In this document: piece by piece, positions 1 to 8,135 of the stretch
Numbering within the stretch: the first letter of the stretch is position 1
Layout: every line of letters starts with the position of its first letter
From: CAYOUV01 sp964407265
Lineage (GTDB): Bacteria > Chloroflexota > Anaerolineae > Anaerolineales > Villigracilaceae
Length of the DNA: 61,953 nucleotides
Assembly (NCBI GenBank): GCA_964407265.1
Contig: CAYOUV010000013.1
Coordinates: 1-61,953, forward strand
Reading direction: 5' to 3'
Translations under genes and position numbers: made by a program
Notes under the pieces: generated by a model
Databases searched by the model: none
Seen by the model: the letters and a program-made list of their open reading frames with translations, nothing else
Told to the model about the DNA's origin: nothing

Positions 1-1
1 G

Positions 2-1471
2 GACCAGGATTTTGCCAAGTCCAACTGGCAGTTCTGGAAATACCTGTGGCTGCCAGCCTTGCGCGCCTACGGCATCCTGCAGATCAGCATTCTCAAGGGT
101 GTGATGGTGCTGCACGGGGCAGGCGTCGGTGGTGGCAGTCTGGGCTACGCCAACGTGCTGGAGGTGCCGAGCGAAGCGACCTTTGCCACGCCGGCCTGGA
201 ACAAGCCCCTGAAGTGGGGACAGGTCCTGCGCCCGCATTACCAGACCGCCCGAAAAATGCTGGGTGTGGCACGCAATCCGCAGCTGTGGCAGGCCGACCT
301 GCTTCTGCAGCAACTGGCCGAGGAACGCGGCATGGGAGGCACTTTTCGCGCCACGGAAGTGGGCGTCTACTTTGGCGAGCCGGACGTCACCGTCCCCGAC
401 CCTTATTTCGGCGGCGCAGGTCTCGCGCGTACGGGCTGCCGCCAGTGCGGTGCCTGCCTGGTGGGCTGCCGCTACAACGCCAAGAACACCCTCCCCAAGA
501 ACTACCTGTACCTCGCCGAGCAGCACGGGGTGGAAGTGTTGTCCGAGGTCAAGGCTGTGGACGTCCGGCCGCTCGATAACAACGAGGGCGCGCGCTACGC
601 CGTCACCTACCAACCATCCACCTCCCTCTTCAAACGCAAACATACCCTGCAGGCCCGCAACGTAATCTTCGCAGGCGGCGTGATGGGCAGCATCAAACTG
701 CTGCTCGACCTGCGCGATTCGAAGGGTTCGCTGCCAAATCTTTCACCCAGGCTGGGCCACATGGTGCGGACCAACTCCGAAGCCCTGCTGGGCAGCGTGG
801 CGCGGGATTCAAAGATCAACTATTCGGAAGGGATCGCCATTACCTCCATCTACAACCACGACGAGATGACCCGCGTCGAGCCGGTGCGCTACCCCGACGG
901 CTCATCGCTGATGCGCTACCTGGCCGCCCCGCTGATCGAGACTGACGTGGGCGTGCCGCTGCGCCTGCTGCGCTTCGCCGGGTGGGCGCTGACCCATCCG
1001 CTGGATTTCCTCAAGGCGCTGCTTTTACCCGGCTGGGCGCACAACGTCACCATCCTGCTGGTGATGCAGCACGCTGATAACCGCATGCGCTTCCAGATCG
1101 GGCGCAGTTTCTTCACCCTCTTCCGGCGCGGGATGGTGGCCCAGAAAGAACCGGGCTACGAAATCCACGCCCAGGTCCAGGGCTCACACGAATTGACGCG
1201 CGAATTCGCCCGGCGCACGGACGGCATCGCACTTGGCTCGATCGGCGAGAATTTACTCGGCCTGCCCACCACCGCGCACATCCTGGGCGGCGCGCCGCTT
1301 GGGAAGGACGCCTCCGAAGGCGTGGTAAACGAAAATTTCGAGGTGCACAATTACCCGGGCCTGTACATCATTGACGGATCGATCATGCCGGCCAATCCCG
1401 GTGTCAACCCATCCCTGACCATTACTGCGCTGGCCGAGTACGCCATGAGCAGGATCAAAGCAAAATCTTAA
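2..1471 (+). CDS. GMC-family flavin oxidoreductase (cholesterol-oxidase-like), 5' truncated
   Basis: The window opens inside this gene. The frame is open from base 2 and no start is visible, so the N-terminal FAD-binding Rossmann segment is missing. The visible part has the GMC signature GAGVGGGSLGY, a cysteine cluster GCRQCGACLVGC (C-x2-C-x2-C-x3-C, ferredoxin-like spacing), and the C-terminal GMC block with HILGGAPLG and GLYIIDGSIMPANPGVNP. GMC enzymes oxidise alcohols or sterols with FAD; the substrate cannot be read from sequence. The cysteine cluster suggests an additional Fe-S cofactor, which is inference. It lies 80 bases upstream of kynureninase on the same strand, but no functional link is evident. 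Confidence 0.85.
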   Translation, partial: DQDFAKSNWQFWKYLWLPALRAYGILQISILKGVMVLHGAGVGGGSLGYANVLEVPSEATFATPAWNKPLKWGQVLRPHYQTARKMLGVARNPQLWQADLLLQQLAEERGMGGTFRATEVGVYFGEPDVTVPDPYFGGAGLARTGCRQCGACLVGCRYNAKNTLPKNYLYLAEQHGVEVLSEVKAVDVRPLDNNEGARYAVTYQPSTSLFKRKHTLQARNVIFAGGVMGSIKLLLDLRDSKGSLPNLSPRLGHMVRTNSEALLGSVARDSKINYSEGIAITSIYNHDEMTRVEPVRYPDGSSLMRYLAAPLIETDVGVPLRLLRFAGWALTHPLDFLKALLLPGWAHNVTILLVMQHADNRMRFQIGRSFFTLFRRGMVAQKEPGYEIHAQVQGSHELTREFARRTDGIALGSIGENLLGLPTTAHILGGAPLGKDASEGVVNENFEVHNYPGLYIIDGSIMPANPGVNPSLTITALAEYAMSRIKAKS

Positions 1472-1551
1472 TTACGAAAGACACCAAGTGATACAACGCT
1501 GGGTACTCTCCTCGCGCTCCTTGGTGACCTTTATGTTTGAATGAGGAAATC

Positions 1552-2826
1552 ATGACCGACTTCTCCCCCGAACGTGACTTCGCCCTAGAGCTCGACTCGA
1601 GCGACCCGCTGGCCGGCTACCGTCAAAGATTCGTCATCGCCGACCCCGACCTGATCTACCTGGACGGCAACTCTTTAGGCCGGTTGCCCAAGGCTACCGC
1701 CAAACGCCTGGCTGACCTGGTAAATCGCGAATGGGGTGCGGACTTGGTCCGCGGCTGGAGCCAGGGCTGGTGGGACTCGCCTGCTCGCGTGGGCGAAGGG
1801 ATCGCTAAACTGGTAGGCGCCGCGCCGGGACAGGTGCTGGTAGGCGATTCGACCTCGGTCGACCTGTTCAAGCTGGCTGCCGCAGCCCTGCAGCTGCGTC
1901 CCGAGCGCACCAAGATCGTCACTGACACGCTCAACTTCCCCTCCAATCTGTACATCCTGCAGGGCCTGGCCCGCTTGCTGGGCGGCCGGCACCGTATCCT
2001 GCGCATCGGCTCGCAGGACGGCGAGATCACCCCAGATCTTGAGGCGCTTTACGCCGCCATCGATGAAGAAACCACCCTGGTGACGCTCTCGCACGTGGTC
2101 TTCAAGAGCGGCTACCTGTACGACATGGCCGAGGTCACGCGCCGCGCGCACGAAAAAGGTGCGCTTGTGCTGTGGGACCTGAGCCACGCGGTCGGCGCCG
2201 TGCCGATCGAGTTGGACGCCTGCCAGGCAGATTTCGCCATCGGCTGCACCTACAAGTATCTCAACGGCGGACCCGGTTCCCCGGCTTTTATCTATGTCAA
2301 TAAATCCCTTCAAGATAAAGCCATCTCCCCCATCTGGGGTTGGTGGGGTCAGCATATGCCCTTCGCCTTCGACCTGGACTATGCACCCGCGCCGGGTGCG
2401 GCGCGCTTCCTGGCCGGGTCGCAGCCGATTTTGTCGCTGCTGGCGATGGAAGCTTCGCTGGAACCGCTGCTTGAGGCTGGAATGGGGGCTATCCGCGAGA
2501 AATCCCTGCGGCTGACCGAGTACGCCATTTCCCTGCACGATCAGTTGCTAACACCGCTGGGCTTCCGCCTGGGATCGCCGCGCGAGAGCGCGCGGCGCGG
2601 CTCGCACGTCAGCATTCGCCACCCGGAAGGCTACCGCATCAACCGCGCATTGATCGAGGAAATGAAGGTCATTCCCGACTTCCGCGAACCGGATAATTTG
2701 CGATTGGGCTTCGCGCCGCTGTACACTTCCTTCGAGGACGTCTGGCAGGGGCTGGAACGCATCCGCAAGGTGGTGGCGGAGAAGGTTTATGAAAAGTATT
2801 CGAGCGATAAGGCGACGGTTACCTAA
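1552..2826 (+). CDS. kynU: Kynureninase
   Basis: PLP-dependent hydrolase that cleaves L-kynurenine (or 3-hydroxykynurenine) to anthranilate and alanine in tryptophan catabolism. The 424-residue protein has the family N-terminal block IYLDGNSLGRLPK, the aspartate/histidine cofactor region VLWDLSHAVGAVPI, and the Schiff-base lysine in GCTYKYLNGGPGSPAF. Length matches the family (about 420). An in-frame TTG exists at 1537, but ATG 1552 is chosen because GAGG at 1543-1546 sits at proper spacing. No other kynurenine-pathway gene (tdo, kmo, formamidase) is visible nearby, so its pathway partners lie elsewhere. Confidence 0.93.
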   Translation: MTDFSPERDFALELDSSDPLAGYRQRFVIADPDLIYLDGNSLGRLPKATAKRLADLVNREWGADLVRGWSQGWWDSPARVGEGIAKLVGAAPGQVLVGDSTSVDLFKLAAAALQLRPERTKIVTDTLNFPSNLYILQGLARLLGGRHRILRIGSQDGEITPDLEALYAAIDEETTLVTLSHVVFKSGYLYDMAEVTRRAHEKGALVLWDLSHAVGAVPIELDACQADFAIGCTYKYLNGGPGSPAFIYVNKSLQDKAISPIWGWWGQHMPFAFDLDYAPAPGAARFLAGSQPILSLLAMEASLEPLLEAGMGAIREKSLRLTEYAISLHDQLLTPLGFRLGSPRESARRGSHVSIRHPEGYRINRALIEEMKVIPDFREPDNLRLGFAPLYTSFEDVWQGLERIRKVVAEKVYEKYSSDKATVT

Positions 2827-2888
2827 GTCACGCTAAGTCACATCATAAGTTGAGAACGGTTTCTATTTAAAACAAGCAGGGTTTAAAA

Positions 2889-2921
2889 AAGAACGCTGGA
2901 GATTTTTTCTCCAGCGTTCTT
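2889..2921. terminator. Bidirectional intrinsic terminator between kynU and the S51-like gene
   Basis: A perfect 13-bp stem (AAGAACGCTGGAG / CTCCAGCGTTCTT) with a 7-base T-rich loop lies between two convergent genes. Leftward reading gives a run of six T after the stem, the better terminator direction, serving the S51-like gene. Rightward it is followed only by TAATTCTT. Confidence 0.85.
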
Positions 2922-2938
2922 AATTCTTCCATCAGAAC

Positions 2939-4000
2939 TTAACTTCTCTGTTCCAATTGCGGGCCGTCGGGCGTGTCCTTTACCGTCCAACCCAGGGCAG
3001 CGAGCTGGTCGCGCAGGCGGTCGGCTGCGGCCCAGTCCTTATCCGTACGCGCCTGCTGGCGCTGTTCGGCCAGGGCCAGCACCTTGTCCGAGGGGACGGA
3101 CTCGGCCCCAGCTGAGTCGGAGGCGCGCTGTGCCATCTCCCAAACTTCAGCCGGGATATCGTCCTCGGGTTCCGGCCAGTTGCAGCATTCGCCCAGCTGT
3201 TCGATATTGAATTCCGAGCCGTTGGGGAAGACCTGGGTGCCGTCCTGGCGCATGACCGTCACTGAACCAACCCCGCTGACGTGACAGGTGCCACTGGCCA
3301 TGTCCCAGATCAGACCGGTGTGTTCGTCCAGGCCGACCACCACCTGGTCCTGCGGCAGCATGGCGCGCCAGGCTTCAAAGCGGTCCACGCCTACGAAGCA
3401 GCGGCTGGTATCGACGTCCTCACCGCCCTCGGCGTTGTTCCAGTGCGGGACGAAGGTCAGGTTGAGCCCGAAGGAAGCGAAGAAATCCAGCCCCGGTTTG
3501 ACATGCACGTCCTCGCCAACCTTGTAGATCTCGTAAACCGGCAAGGCGCTGGCGCCGACCGAGACCACCGCTGCGCTGGCGAAAACCAGGGTAGCACCCA
3601 TTCGGTGGCGGGCGCGCAGGATGTGCCAGGCCAGGCTGTCCTTGAGCTGGCGCACGGCGTAGGTCGGGCTACCGGCGCCCATATAAAGCAGGTTGGCTTG
3701 CAGCATGGGCTTGAGGATCTCAAGATCATCCGGGCTGAAGGCGGTGCCACGCTTGCGGGCCGGGATGACCTCGACCTGCGGCTTGTAGTTTTGCAAGCGG
3801 GTCTGGATGAAATCCCCCACTTTCCCGGCCACCTGGCCCGAGTTGACCTCGAAACCGGCCGGCGTCTCCAGCATGGCAATCCGCAGCGGCTGGGGCAGGT
3901 TTTTGGCCAGAGCTTCGAACAGGCGGCCTCCGGCGTAAGCAGTCTCGCCCGAGCCTAAGAAGGCGATCTGTCCCATATCCGTCCGGGTGTGATGACTCAT
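2939..4000 (-). CDS. S51-like (cyanophycinase/peptidase E fold) protein with CysS-like C-terminal tail
   Basis: The 353-residue protein has two parts. Residues 8 to about 270 resemble the peptidase S51/cyanophycinase type 1 glutamine-amidotransferase-like fold: FLGSGETAYAGGR at the start, MGAGSPTYAVRQL, a candidate nucleophile serine in VFASAAVVSVGA, and VVGLDEHTGLIWD. The last 50 or so residues (LAEQRQQARTDKDWAAADRL onward, then GWTVKDTPDGPQLE) match the helical C-terminal tail of cysteinyl-tRNA synthetase. A GAGAGG site precedes ATG 4000. It follows the redoxin gene by 15 bases, so the two are probably cotranscribed. Peptidase activity is unproven because the usual SAGA motif is altered to SAAV. 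Confidence 0.75.
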   Translation of the reverse strand: MSHHTRTDMGQIAFLGSGETAYAGGRLFEALAKNLPQPLRIAMLETPAGFEVNSGQVAGKVGDFIQTRLQNYKPQVEVIPARKRGTAFSPDDLEILKPMLQANLLYMGAGSPTYAVRQLKDSLAWHILRARHRMGATLVFASAAVVSVGASALPVYEIYKVGEDVHVKPGLDFFASFGLNLTFVPHWNNAEGGEDVDTSRCFVGVDRFEAWRAMLPQDQVVVGLDEHTGLIWDMASGTCHVSGVGSVTVMRQDGTQVFPNGSEFNIEQLGECCNWPEPEDDIPAEVWEMAQRASDSAGAESVPSDKVLALAEQRQQARTDKDWAAADRLRDQLAALGWTVKDTPDGPQLEQRS

Positions 4001-4015
4001 GAATACCTCTCAATT

Positions 4016-4480
4016 TTATGAAACATGGTTCAACTCGTCCAATAAATCCAGAATGACCTGATTCTCGGGAATGTCGGACATCGAATTCCCATAGTGGGAG
4101 TAGCGAATGAAACCGTCTTTGTCGACTACGCTCAGCATAGGCATGCGTCCCAGCTTGAACAGCTTGACCTGCTGCTTATAGACATTGGCCACCCGGTGCT
4201 GTGGATCAGGCAGACCGACGAAGGGCAGCCGCTCGGTTTGCCAGTAGTGCTGGAAGGTATCCGGTTTGTCCGGACCAATTGCCAGGATTTCCGCCTCACG
4301 GGCAGTAAAGGCCGCGTAATCTTCACGCAAACGTGCCAGATGTGCACGGCAGAAGGGTCACATGAATCCGCGCAGGAAGGCCAGCACGACCTGCTTCTGC
4401 CCGTGATAATCGGACAGACGGACCAGGTTACCCTGGGTGTCCTCTAATTCAAAATCGGGTGCAACTTCAAAATCGCTCAT
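4016..4480 (-). CDS. Peroxiredoxin-like (AhpC/TSA) redoxin, probable selenoprotein with in-frame UGA
   Basis: Read from ATG 4480, the frame encodes a 154-residue thioredoxin-fold redoxin if the UGA at 4360-4358 (codon 41) is read through. The N-terminal part is MSDFEVAPDFELEDTQGNLV. The redox site reads LAFLRGFM-U-PFCRAHL, so UGA stands exactly where this family has the first cysteine of CxxC. Frame is kept on both sides (50 codons from ATG to TTG 4330), and downstream residues LPFVGLPDP and MPMLSVVDKDGFIRY are normal for the family. A 12-bp hairpin begins 3 bases after the UGA. Selenocysteine is inferred; a Cys-to-stop mutation or base-call error is the alternative. The gene overlaps the upstream small ORF by ATGA. 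Confidence 0.75.
4321..4355 (-). promoter_or_regulatory. Candidate bacterial SECIS hairpin downstream of the UGA codon
   Basis: Immediately 3' of the UGA the mRNA can fold as CUUC/GAAG (4 bp), UGC/GCG (3 bp with one U-G pair) and CGUGC/GCACG (5 bp), with small U bulges on the 3' side and a seven-base loop ACAUCUG. Position and size fit the SelB-binding hairpin expected just after a selenocysteine UGA. The loop begins 14 bases after the UGA, at the short end, and lacks the G usually found at its start, so the call is tentative. Confidence 0.5.
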
Positions 4481-4611
4481 GAGGTTATCTTTCTCAAGAA
4501 TTCTCCTGTATTATTAACTTGGATGCCTTTGAGGCGCATAAACTTACCGGCCAGATGGGCCAGCAAAGCCAGCAGCAGAATCCCGAGGAGAGCAGATACA
4601 AATAGCTTCAG
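4477..4611 (-). CDS. Small single-pass membrane ORF with CTG start, coupled at both ends
   Basis: A 44-residue frame fills the space between the alpha/beta hydrolase and the redoxin. It starts at a CTG that overlaps the hydrolase stop (CTGA) and its TGA overlaps the redoxin ATG (ATGA). The product begins LKLFVSALLGILLLALLAHL, one strong membrane segment, followed by a basic tail GKFMRLKGIQVNN. No ATG or GTG start exists upstream in frame near the junction; an internal ATG at codon 25 would lose the membrane helix. The double overlap supports a real coupled gene, but CTG starts are rare, so it may be a chance ORF. Confidence 0.4.
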   Translation of the reverse strand: MKLFVSALLGILLLALLAHLAGKFMRLKGIQVNNTGEFLRKITS

Positions 4612-5348
4612 GGCTGTCCAGCCAGGGAACGCAGGAATTCCAGCGTAGCGGCCACCGTCTGGGACTGCTGGCTCGCCCGGTCGATGCTGGCCGGGTTGTC
4701 CCCCGGTTGCGGACCGTAATCCCCGAACTGGGCGTGGTTAGCGCCCGGGATCACGACCCAGGTCGTATCGGCCGGCAGCCGGGCATGCGAGGCAGCGAAG
4801 GGTTCCATGCCGGCCATGTCCTCGCTCCCGTAGATCGACAGCACCTTTACTCCCGTCTGGGACAAATCGTTGCTACTGGCGGGATATGCGGCCCACAGCA
4901 CCAGTCCCTCGACCGCGCCGGGATGGGTGTAGACGAAGTTGGCCGCCATGGCCCCACCCAGCGAGTGGCCGCCGATGGCCCAATGCCGGATAGACGGGAA
5001 CAGCGGGATCACGTTCGCGGCTTTGCCGGGTGCGAAGACCATCAAATTGAGCGGCGCCGGGACCAGCACCACCAGGTAGCCCTGGGCGGCGATCTGGTGC
5101 AGCGCCGGGGCGTAGGAACGCGCATCCACCCGGCCGCCGGGATAGAAGATCAGCCCGGTGGTCGGTTCGCCATCCGCCGGTTGGAAGACTGTATATGCGC
5201 CGGTCGTGACCCTGACCTGCGCATCGGATTGCAAGGCCGCCAGCGCCGCAGGCGCTGGGCCGAGCGGATTTTCAGCCCAGATTACGAAACCTGCTACAAC
5301 TCCCAACAGCAGAACAGCCAGACCAATCAGGATTTTACGTAATTTCAT
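4608..5348 (-). CDS. Membrane-anchored alpha/beta hydrolase
   Basis: A 246-residue protein with one N-terminal membrane helix (LIGLAVLLLGVVAGFVIW, residues 8-25) and an extracytoplasmic alpha/beta-hydrolase domain of the dienelactone-hydrolase-like (alpha/beta hydrolase 5) type. The nucleophile is Ser129 in GGHSLGG; a candidate acid lies in IYGSEDMAGM and the histidine in IPGANHAQFGDYG. Substrate unknown. A GAGGAG site precedes ATG 5348. It follows the uracil-DNA glycosylase by 50 bases and leads the small ORF, redoxin and S51-like genes, probably one transcript. Confidence 0.82.
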   Translation of the reverse strand: MKLRKILIGLAVLLLGVVAGFVIWAENPLGPAPAALAALQSDAQVRVTTGAYTVFQPADGEPTTGLIFYPGGRVDARSYAPALHQIAAQGYLVVLVPAPLNLMVFAPGKAANVIPLFPSIRHWAIGGHSLGGAMAANFVYTHPGAVEGLVLWAAYPASSNDLSQTGVKVLSIYGSEDMAGMEPFAASHARLPADTTWVVIPGANHAQFGDYGPQPGDNPASIDRASQQSQTVAATLEFLRSLAGQP

Positions 5349-5398
5349 TGATACTCCTCGTGCACCCTCCAGCCAAGAGTATTCTCCTCGCCGTTCGG

Positions 5399-6058
5399 TT
5401 AATTCAGGATGGATTTGACCTTGGCCCAGATCTGGTCGAACATTTCGCGTGTCAGGCGGCCTGTTTGGGTATTCTGTTGACTGGGATGGTAGGAGCAGAC
5501 CAGCCAGAGGCCGTTTTTCATGCGATAGGTCGCGCCGTGGGCGAAGTCCAGAGCCGAAGCCGGGATGGAATATATCCGCCTGATTCTCTCAAATGCTATC
5601 CGACCCAGGCAGACCAATACCTGGGGTTGGATCAGCTCCAGTTCCCGCTCCAGATAAGGCTGGCAGTTTGCGAGCTCCGCGCTGGTGGGCTTGTTGCCCG
5701 GCGGTACGCAGCGCGCGACAGCCGTGATGAACAGGTCGCTCAGGGTCAGGTCGTCGTCACGCGTGGTCGCCTCGGGCTGGCTGGCGAAACCGGCGCGGTA
5801 GAGCGCGTCGAACAGGAAGTTACCGGAGGCGTCACCGGTGAACATGCGCCCGGTGCGGTTCGAGCCGTGCGCCCCCGGCGCCAGACCGATAATCATCACC
5901 CGCGCCCTGGGATCGCCAAATCCGGGCACAGGTTTGCCCCAGTAGTCCCAATCCCGGTAGGCGCGGCGTTTGGTACGCGCCACTTCTTCGCGCCACGCGA
6001 CCAGGCGCGGGCACTTTCGGCATGCGATTATTTCAGCCTCATGTTCTTCAAAATTCAT
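5399..6058 (-). CDS. Type-5 (UdgB-like) uracil-DNA glycosylase
   Basis: Fe-S uracil-DNA glycosylase that removes deaminated bases from DNA. The 219-residue product has cysteines for a 4Fe-4S cluster (CRKCPR near residue 13, then ARCVPPGNKP and ANCQPYL), motif 1 GLAPGAHGSNRTGRMFTGD, typical of family 5 (family 4 has GEAPG), and motif 3 SYHPSQQN near the C-terminus. Length fits the family. AGGAAAA lies before ATG 6058, and a TACAAT -10-like box lies farther upstream. It is the first gene of the leftward cluster. Confidence 0.88.
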   Translation of the reverse strand: MNFEEHEAEIIACRKCPRLVAWREEVARTKRRAYRDWDYWGKPVPGFGDPRARVMIIGLAPGAHGSNRTGRMFTGDASGNFLFDALYRAGFASQPEATTRDDDLTLSDLFITAVARCVPPGNKPTSAELANCQPYLERELELIQPQVLVCLGRIAFERIRRIYSIPASALDFAHGATYRMKNGLWLVCSYHPSQQNTQTGRLTREMFDQIWAKVKSILN

Positions 6059-6155
6059 CCCATTTTCCTATTCAAGAGTCCCGCAGATTGTACCCTACCC
6101 ATCTGGAAATCAACTCGATTTTGCGCTACACTGGAAGGGTCGCAAAGGAGGATTC

Positions 6156-7094
6156 ATGAAACCGTTTCGCAAAAATGTCGCCATTGCCATCGACGGTGGT
6201 GGTATCCGCGGCGTGATCATCGCCAAGGCGCTCTCGCTGCTGGAAGAGGAATTGGGTCAGTCCGTGCACGATCTTTTCCGCTTGAGCGCCGGGACCTCCA
6301 CCGGCTCGATTATCTCTGCCGGGATCGGTCTGGGTTTGAACGCGGAGAAGATGCTGCAATTGTACGTAGACCTGGGTGGTGAGATATTCAAAAAGAGCTG
6401 GCGCACGTTTTTCTGGCCGCTGACGCGCTACCGCTACCCCCAGGAGCCGCTGCAGGAGGCCCTGCAGGCCCAGTTCGGCGACCGGACGATGGGTGATTTC
6501 TGGACCGACGCCCTACCGACCGACGTGGTCATCACAACCTTCGATGTGCTGGCCAATAAATCGCTCTTCGTCAAATCCTGGAAGGATGATTACAAAAACT
6601 GGCCAGTGGTCAAGGCTGTGCTGGCTTCCAGCAGCGCGCCCACGTATTTCCCGGTGGTGGAGGGTCGTTACGTGGACGGCGGGGTCGGCTCCTACGCCAA
6701 TCCCTGCTACCTGGCAGCGTACGAAGCGCTCTTCTGCCTGAGGTGGAAGCTGGAGGAGACGACGCTGATCAGCCTGGGGACCGGACGCGACCCGCAGGCC
6801 GTCAAACCCGGGGACCCGGAACGCTATTTTCCCTGGCAGTGGCTGGGGCCACTGCTGGGCGCCTTCATGCACTCGGCTGACGACCAGCAGGTACACCTGG
6901 TCGAGACTTTTTTTGACAAGCTAGACTTTCGCCGGTTCCAGGTTGATTTACAGGAAAGTATCGAAATGGACGATCCATCCGCTATCCCGGCTCTGATCCA
7001 ATACGGCGAACAGATGGGCCAGATGATCCTGAACGACCAGGTAGACAGGGCCCAGCAGGTCTTACCGCCCCTGGCCCCACCGCACGGACGCTAA
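6156..7094 (+). CDS. Patatin-like phospholipase
   Basis: A 312-residue serine lipid acyl hydrolase with a Ser-Asp dyad. Motifs in order: oxyanion loop DGGGIRG (residues 13-19), nucleophile elbow GTSTG, and catalytic aspartate in VDGGVGSYANP. ATG 6156 is chosen for its strong AAAGGAGGA at 6144-6152; longer frames upstream are an artefact of open sequence. No signal peptide is seen, so it is probably cytoplasmic. It converges with queA with no spacing between the stop codons. Confidence 0.88.
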   Translation: MKPFRKNVAIAIDGGGIRGVIIAKALSLLEEELGQSVHDLFRLSAGTSTGSIISAGIGLGLNAEKMLQLYVDLGGEIFKKSWRTFFWPLTRYRYPQEPLQEALQAQFGDRTMGDFWTDALPTDVVITTFDVLANKSLFVKSWKDDYKNWPVVKAVLASSSAPTYFPVVEGRYVDGGVGSYANPCYLAAYEALFCLRWKLEETTLISLGTGRDPQAVKPGDPERYFPWQWLGPLLGAFMHSADDQQVHLVETFFDKLDFRRFQVDLQESIEMDDPSAIPALIQYGEQMGQMILNDQVDRAQQVLPPLAPPHGR

Positions 7095-8108
7095 CTACAT
7101 CAGCAGCATCGCGTCACCAAACGAGTAGAAGCGATAGCCCTCGCGCTTAGCCAGTTCGTAAGCGTCCAGGACCGTTTCGCGTCCGGCAAAGGCGCTGACC
7201 AGCATGATCAGCGTCGATTTCGGCAGGTGGAAATTGGTGATCATCGCGTCGACGATCTTGAAGCGATAGCCCGGCAGGATGTAGAGCGAGGTCGGGCCGG
7301 AAAATGGCGATACCAAAGATTTAGACCCTGCCGCAGCCGATTCGAGCGTGCGGACCGAGGTGGTCCCGACCGCGATCACCCGCCCCCCGGCCTGCCGCGT
7401 TCGGTTGATCGTTTCGGCCGCCTCGGGCGTAACCTCGCACCACTCGGTGTGGATCTGGTGTAGATCCGGATCGGCCTCGGTCACCGGGGCGAAGGTGTCC
7501 AGCCCAACGTGCAGGGTCACCTCTGCAAAGCCGATGCCCCGCCCCTTGAGTTCCTCAATCAAGCGCGGCGTGAAGTGCAGCCCGGCGGTCGGCGCTGCGG
7601 CCGAACCTGGTTCGCGCGCATAGACTGTCTGGTAGCGTTCCGGGTCATCCAGTTTCTCGTGGATGTAGGGCGGCAGCGGGACGTTGCCCACCCTGGGGAA
7701 ATAGGGCTCGATCGGCTCTTTGAAGCGGATCAAACGTCCCGAGCCATTTAAAATCTCAACGATTTCAGCCTCAGGACCCTGCTCAACCCCCACTATCTTG
7801 CCTACACGCAAGCCCTTACCGCCCACCAGCGCTTCCCAGGTCAGTTCGTCACGGCGGCGCAGCAGCAAAATTTCCACCCGCCCGCCGGTCGGCTTGCGCG
7901 CGTAGATGCGCGCCGGGATGACGCGTGTGCGGTTGACCACCAGCAGATCGCCCGGGTGCAGGTATGCCCCAATCTCGCGAAAGACGCGATGCGTGATTTG
8001 GCCGGTTTGGCGGTCCAGCACCAACAAACGCGAAGCATCGCGCGGCTCGGCGGGGGTTTGGGCGATGAAGGCTTCGGGCAGGTCGTAGTCGAAATCGGAG
8101 GTTTGCAT
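7095..8108 (-). CDS. queA: S-adenosylmethionine:tRNA ribosyltransferase-isomerase
   Basis: Transfers and isomerises the ribose of SAM onto 7-aminomethyl-7-deazaguanine at tRNA position 34, giving epoxyqueuosine. The 337-residue protein is colinear with QueA: FDYDLPEAFIAQTPAEPRD at the N-terminus, GDLLVVNRTRVIPAR, TAGLHFTPRLIEEL, and TNFHLPKSTLIMLVSAFAG. It is the third gene of a ruvB-DUF2905-queA run, a familiar arrangement. No clear Shine-Dalgarno precedes ATG 8108; translation may depend on the upstream gene 27 bases away. Confidence 0.95.
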   Translation of the reverse strand: MQTSDFDYDLPEAFIAQTPAEPRDASRLLVLDRQTGQITHRVFREIGAYLHPGDLLVVNRTRVIPARIYARKPTGGRVEILLLRRRDELTWEALVGGKGLRVGKIVGVEQGPEAEIVEILNGSGRLIRFKEPIEPYFPRVGNVPLPPYIHEKLDDPERYQTVYAREPGSAAAPTAGLHFTPRLIEELKGRGIGFAEVTLHVGLDTFAPVTEADPDLHQIHTEWCEVTPEAAETINRTRQAGGRVIAVGTTSVRTLESAAAGSKSLVSPFSGPTSLYILPGYRFKIVDAMITNFHLPKSTLIMLVSAFAGRETVLDAYELAKREGYRFYSFGDAMLLM

Positions 8109-8135
8109 AACATTTATCGGGAGAACGCAACACCC

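Noticed and set aside
1675..2538. 287-codon leftward open frame
   Set aside because: It is the mirror of kynU, whose protein is clearly recognisable; the antisense frame reflects GC-rich codon use.
4016..4330. 104-residue redoxin starting at TTG 4330
   Set aside because: This start removes the conserved N-terminal strand and the redox site. The frame continues upstream to a proper ATG at 4480 through one UGA.
4358..4360. Pseudogene interpretation of the in-frame UGA
   Set aside because: There is no other lesion in the gene, the stop is at the one residue where selenocysteine is expected, and a hairpin follows. Kept as a fallback only.
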